From Kitasatospora acidiphila (GTDB lineage Bacteria > Actinomycetota > Actinomycetes > Streptomycetales > Streptomycetaceae): a stretch of DNA of 64,000 nt. A program made the position numbers and the translations under genes. The stretch is from positions 6,512,501-6,576,500 of the forward strand of contig NZ_VIGB01000003.1 in NCBI RefSeq assembly GCF_006636205.1. Direction: 5' to 3'. The notes beneath the pieces are model-generated. The model did not search any database and was not told where the DNA came from. It worked only from the letters and a program-made list of their open reading frames with translations. Below, piece after piece: positions 63,776 through 64,000 of this stretch (its first letter is position 1; each line of letters starts with the position of its first letter).

Positions 63776-64000
63776 TCACTGGCCGCTGGGGACGGCGCGG
63801 TTGACCAGCTGCTGCAGCAGATCGCTGGTCGGGGGCGGTGGCTGGGAGGTGCCCAGCGACTTCAGGTCGGCCGGGAACTGCTGGTTGTCCTTCTGCTGCA
63901 GGTCCTTGGCGAGCAGGCCCGGGTCGCTCTCCGGGCGGAAGCCGAACCGCGCCTCCAGCTTGACCAGGTCGGGGTCGGTCGCCAGCGCGGCGGAGACCCG
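63776..64000 (-). CDS. C-terminus of an unidentified protein (5' end outside window)
   Basis: The last 74 codons of a gene, ending at TGA 63776-63778. It reads LATDPDLVKLEARFGFRPE, then LQQKDNQQFPADLKSLG, PPPPTSD and LLQQLVNRAVPSGQ, soluble and helical. Its stop lies 15 bp before the VWA start, so it probably belongs to the same operon. The family cannot be named from this piece. Confidence 0.7.
   Translation of the reverse strand, partial: RVSAALATDPDLVKLEARFGFRPESDPGLLAKDLQQKDNQQFPADLKSLGTSQPPPPTSDLLQQLVNRAVPSGQ

Overview
The window is chromosomal DNA of very high G+C from an actinomycete, almost certainly a streptomycete (Streptomyces/Kitasatospora type). The evidence is the linked his, trp and glt genes with priA in place of hisA and trpF, the small streptomycete gene trpM, repeated XRE/DUF5753 + DUF397 + histidine-kinase-like ATPase sets, frequent GTG starts and many 4-base stop/start overlaps. 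No rRNA, tRNA, CRISPR array or replication origin was seen.

Layout. 1-1.1 kb: 5' part of dnaE (minus strand). 1.2-4.6 kb: a WhiJ-like regulatory set (XRE + DUF397) divergent from an ATPase, a 60-aa protein, a flavoprotein and a methyltransferase. 4.6-8.1 kb: a trypsin/STAND-like ATPase/repeat protein preceded by a trypco2-type small protein. 8.3-26.9 kb: RDD protein, LysR with a DapA-like lyase, asd, an MFS pump with an HxlR regulator, a NYN-domain protein, an ABC exporter, YbaK, a LON-domain protein, a P-loop kinase, AlkB, DinB, a NACHT STAND NTPase and a large membrane protein.

27.1-50.9 kb is the metabolic core: hisD-hisC-hisB-(50 aa)-hisH-priA-ridA-hisF, hisI-trpE-trp membrane protein-HGxxPAAW protein-DUF2752-trpC-trpM-trpB-trpA, then MauE/DsbA-like redox proteins, lgt, a VIT-family transporter and gltBD. 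PriA serves both pathways. HisH and HisF form imidazole glycerol phosphate synthase, which uses glutamine, and GltBD makes glutamate. hisG, hisE, trpD and trpF are not in the window.

51.3-57.6 kb is an accessory island: cutA, a second DUF397/XRE pair divergent from an ATPase-CYTH-radical SAM operon, a TnpB element and a third XRE/DUF5753 regulator. 57.6-64 kb: aldehyde dehydrogenase, a small basic protein, a Tat-exported 5'-nucleotidase, and a cluster with a lipoprotein joining a solute-binding-like region to a VWA domain; the upstream gene is cut by the window edge.

At least nine genes carry a single-base frame break, and nearly all can be repaired by adding one base to a short C or G run. 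Two of them, dnaE and hisI, should be needed for growth or prototrophy. The simplest reading is undercalled bases in the assembly rather than true pseudogenes. The best candidates for little-described biology are the CYTH/radical SAM operon (51.7-55.1 kb) and the trypsin/trypco2 module (4.6-8.1 kb).
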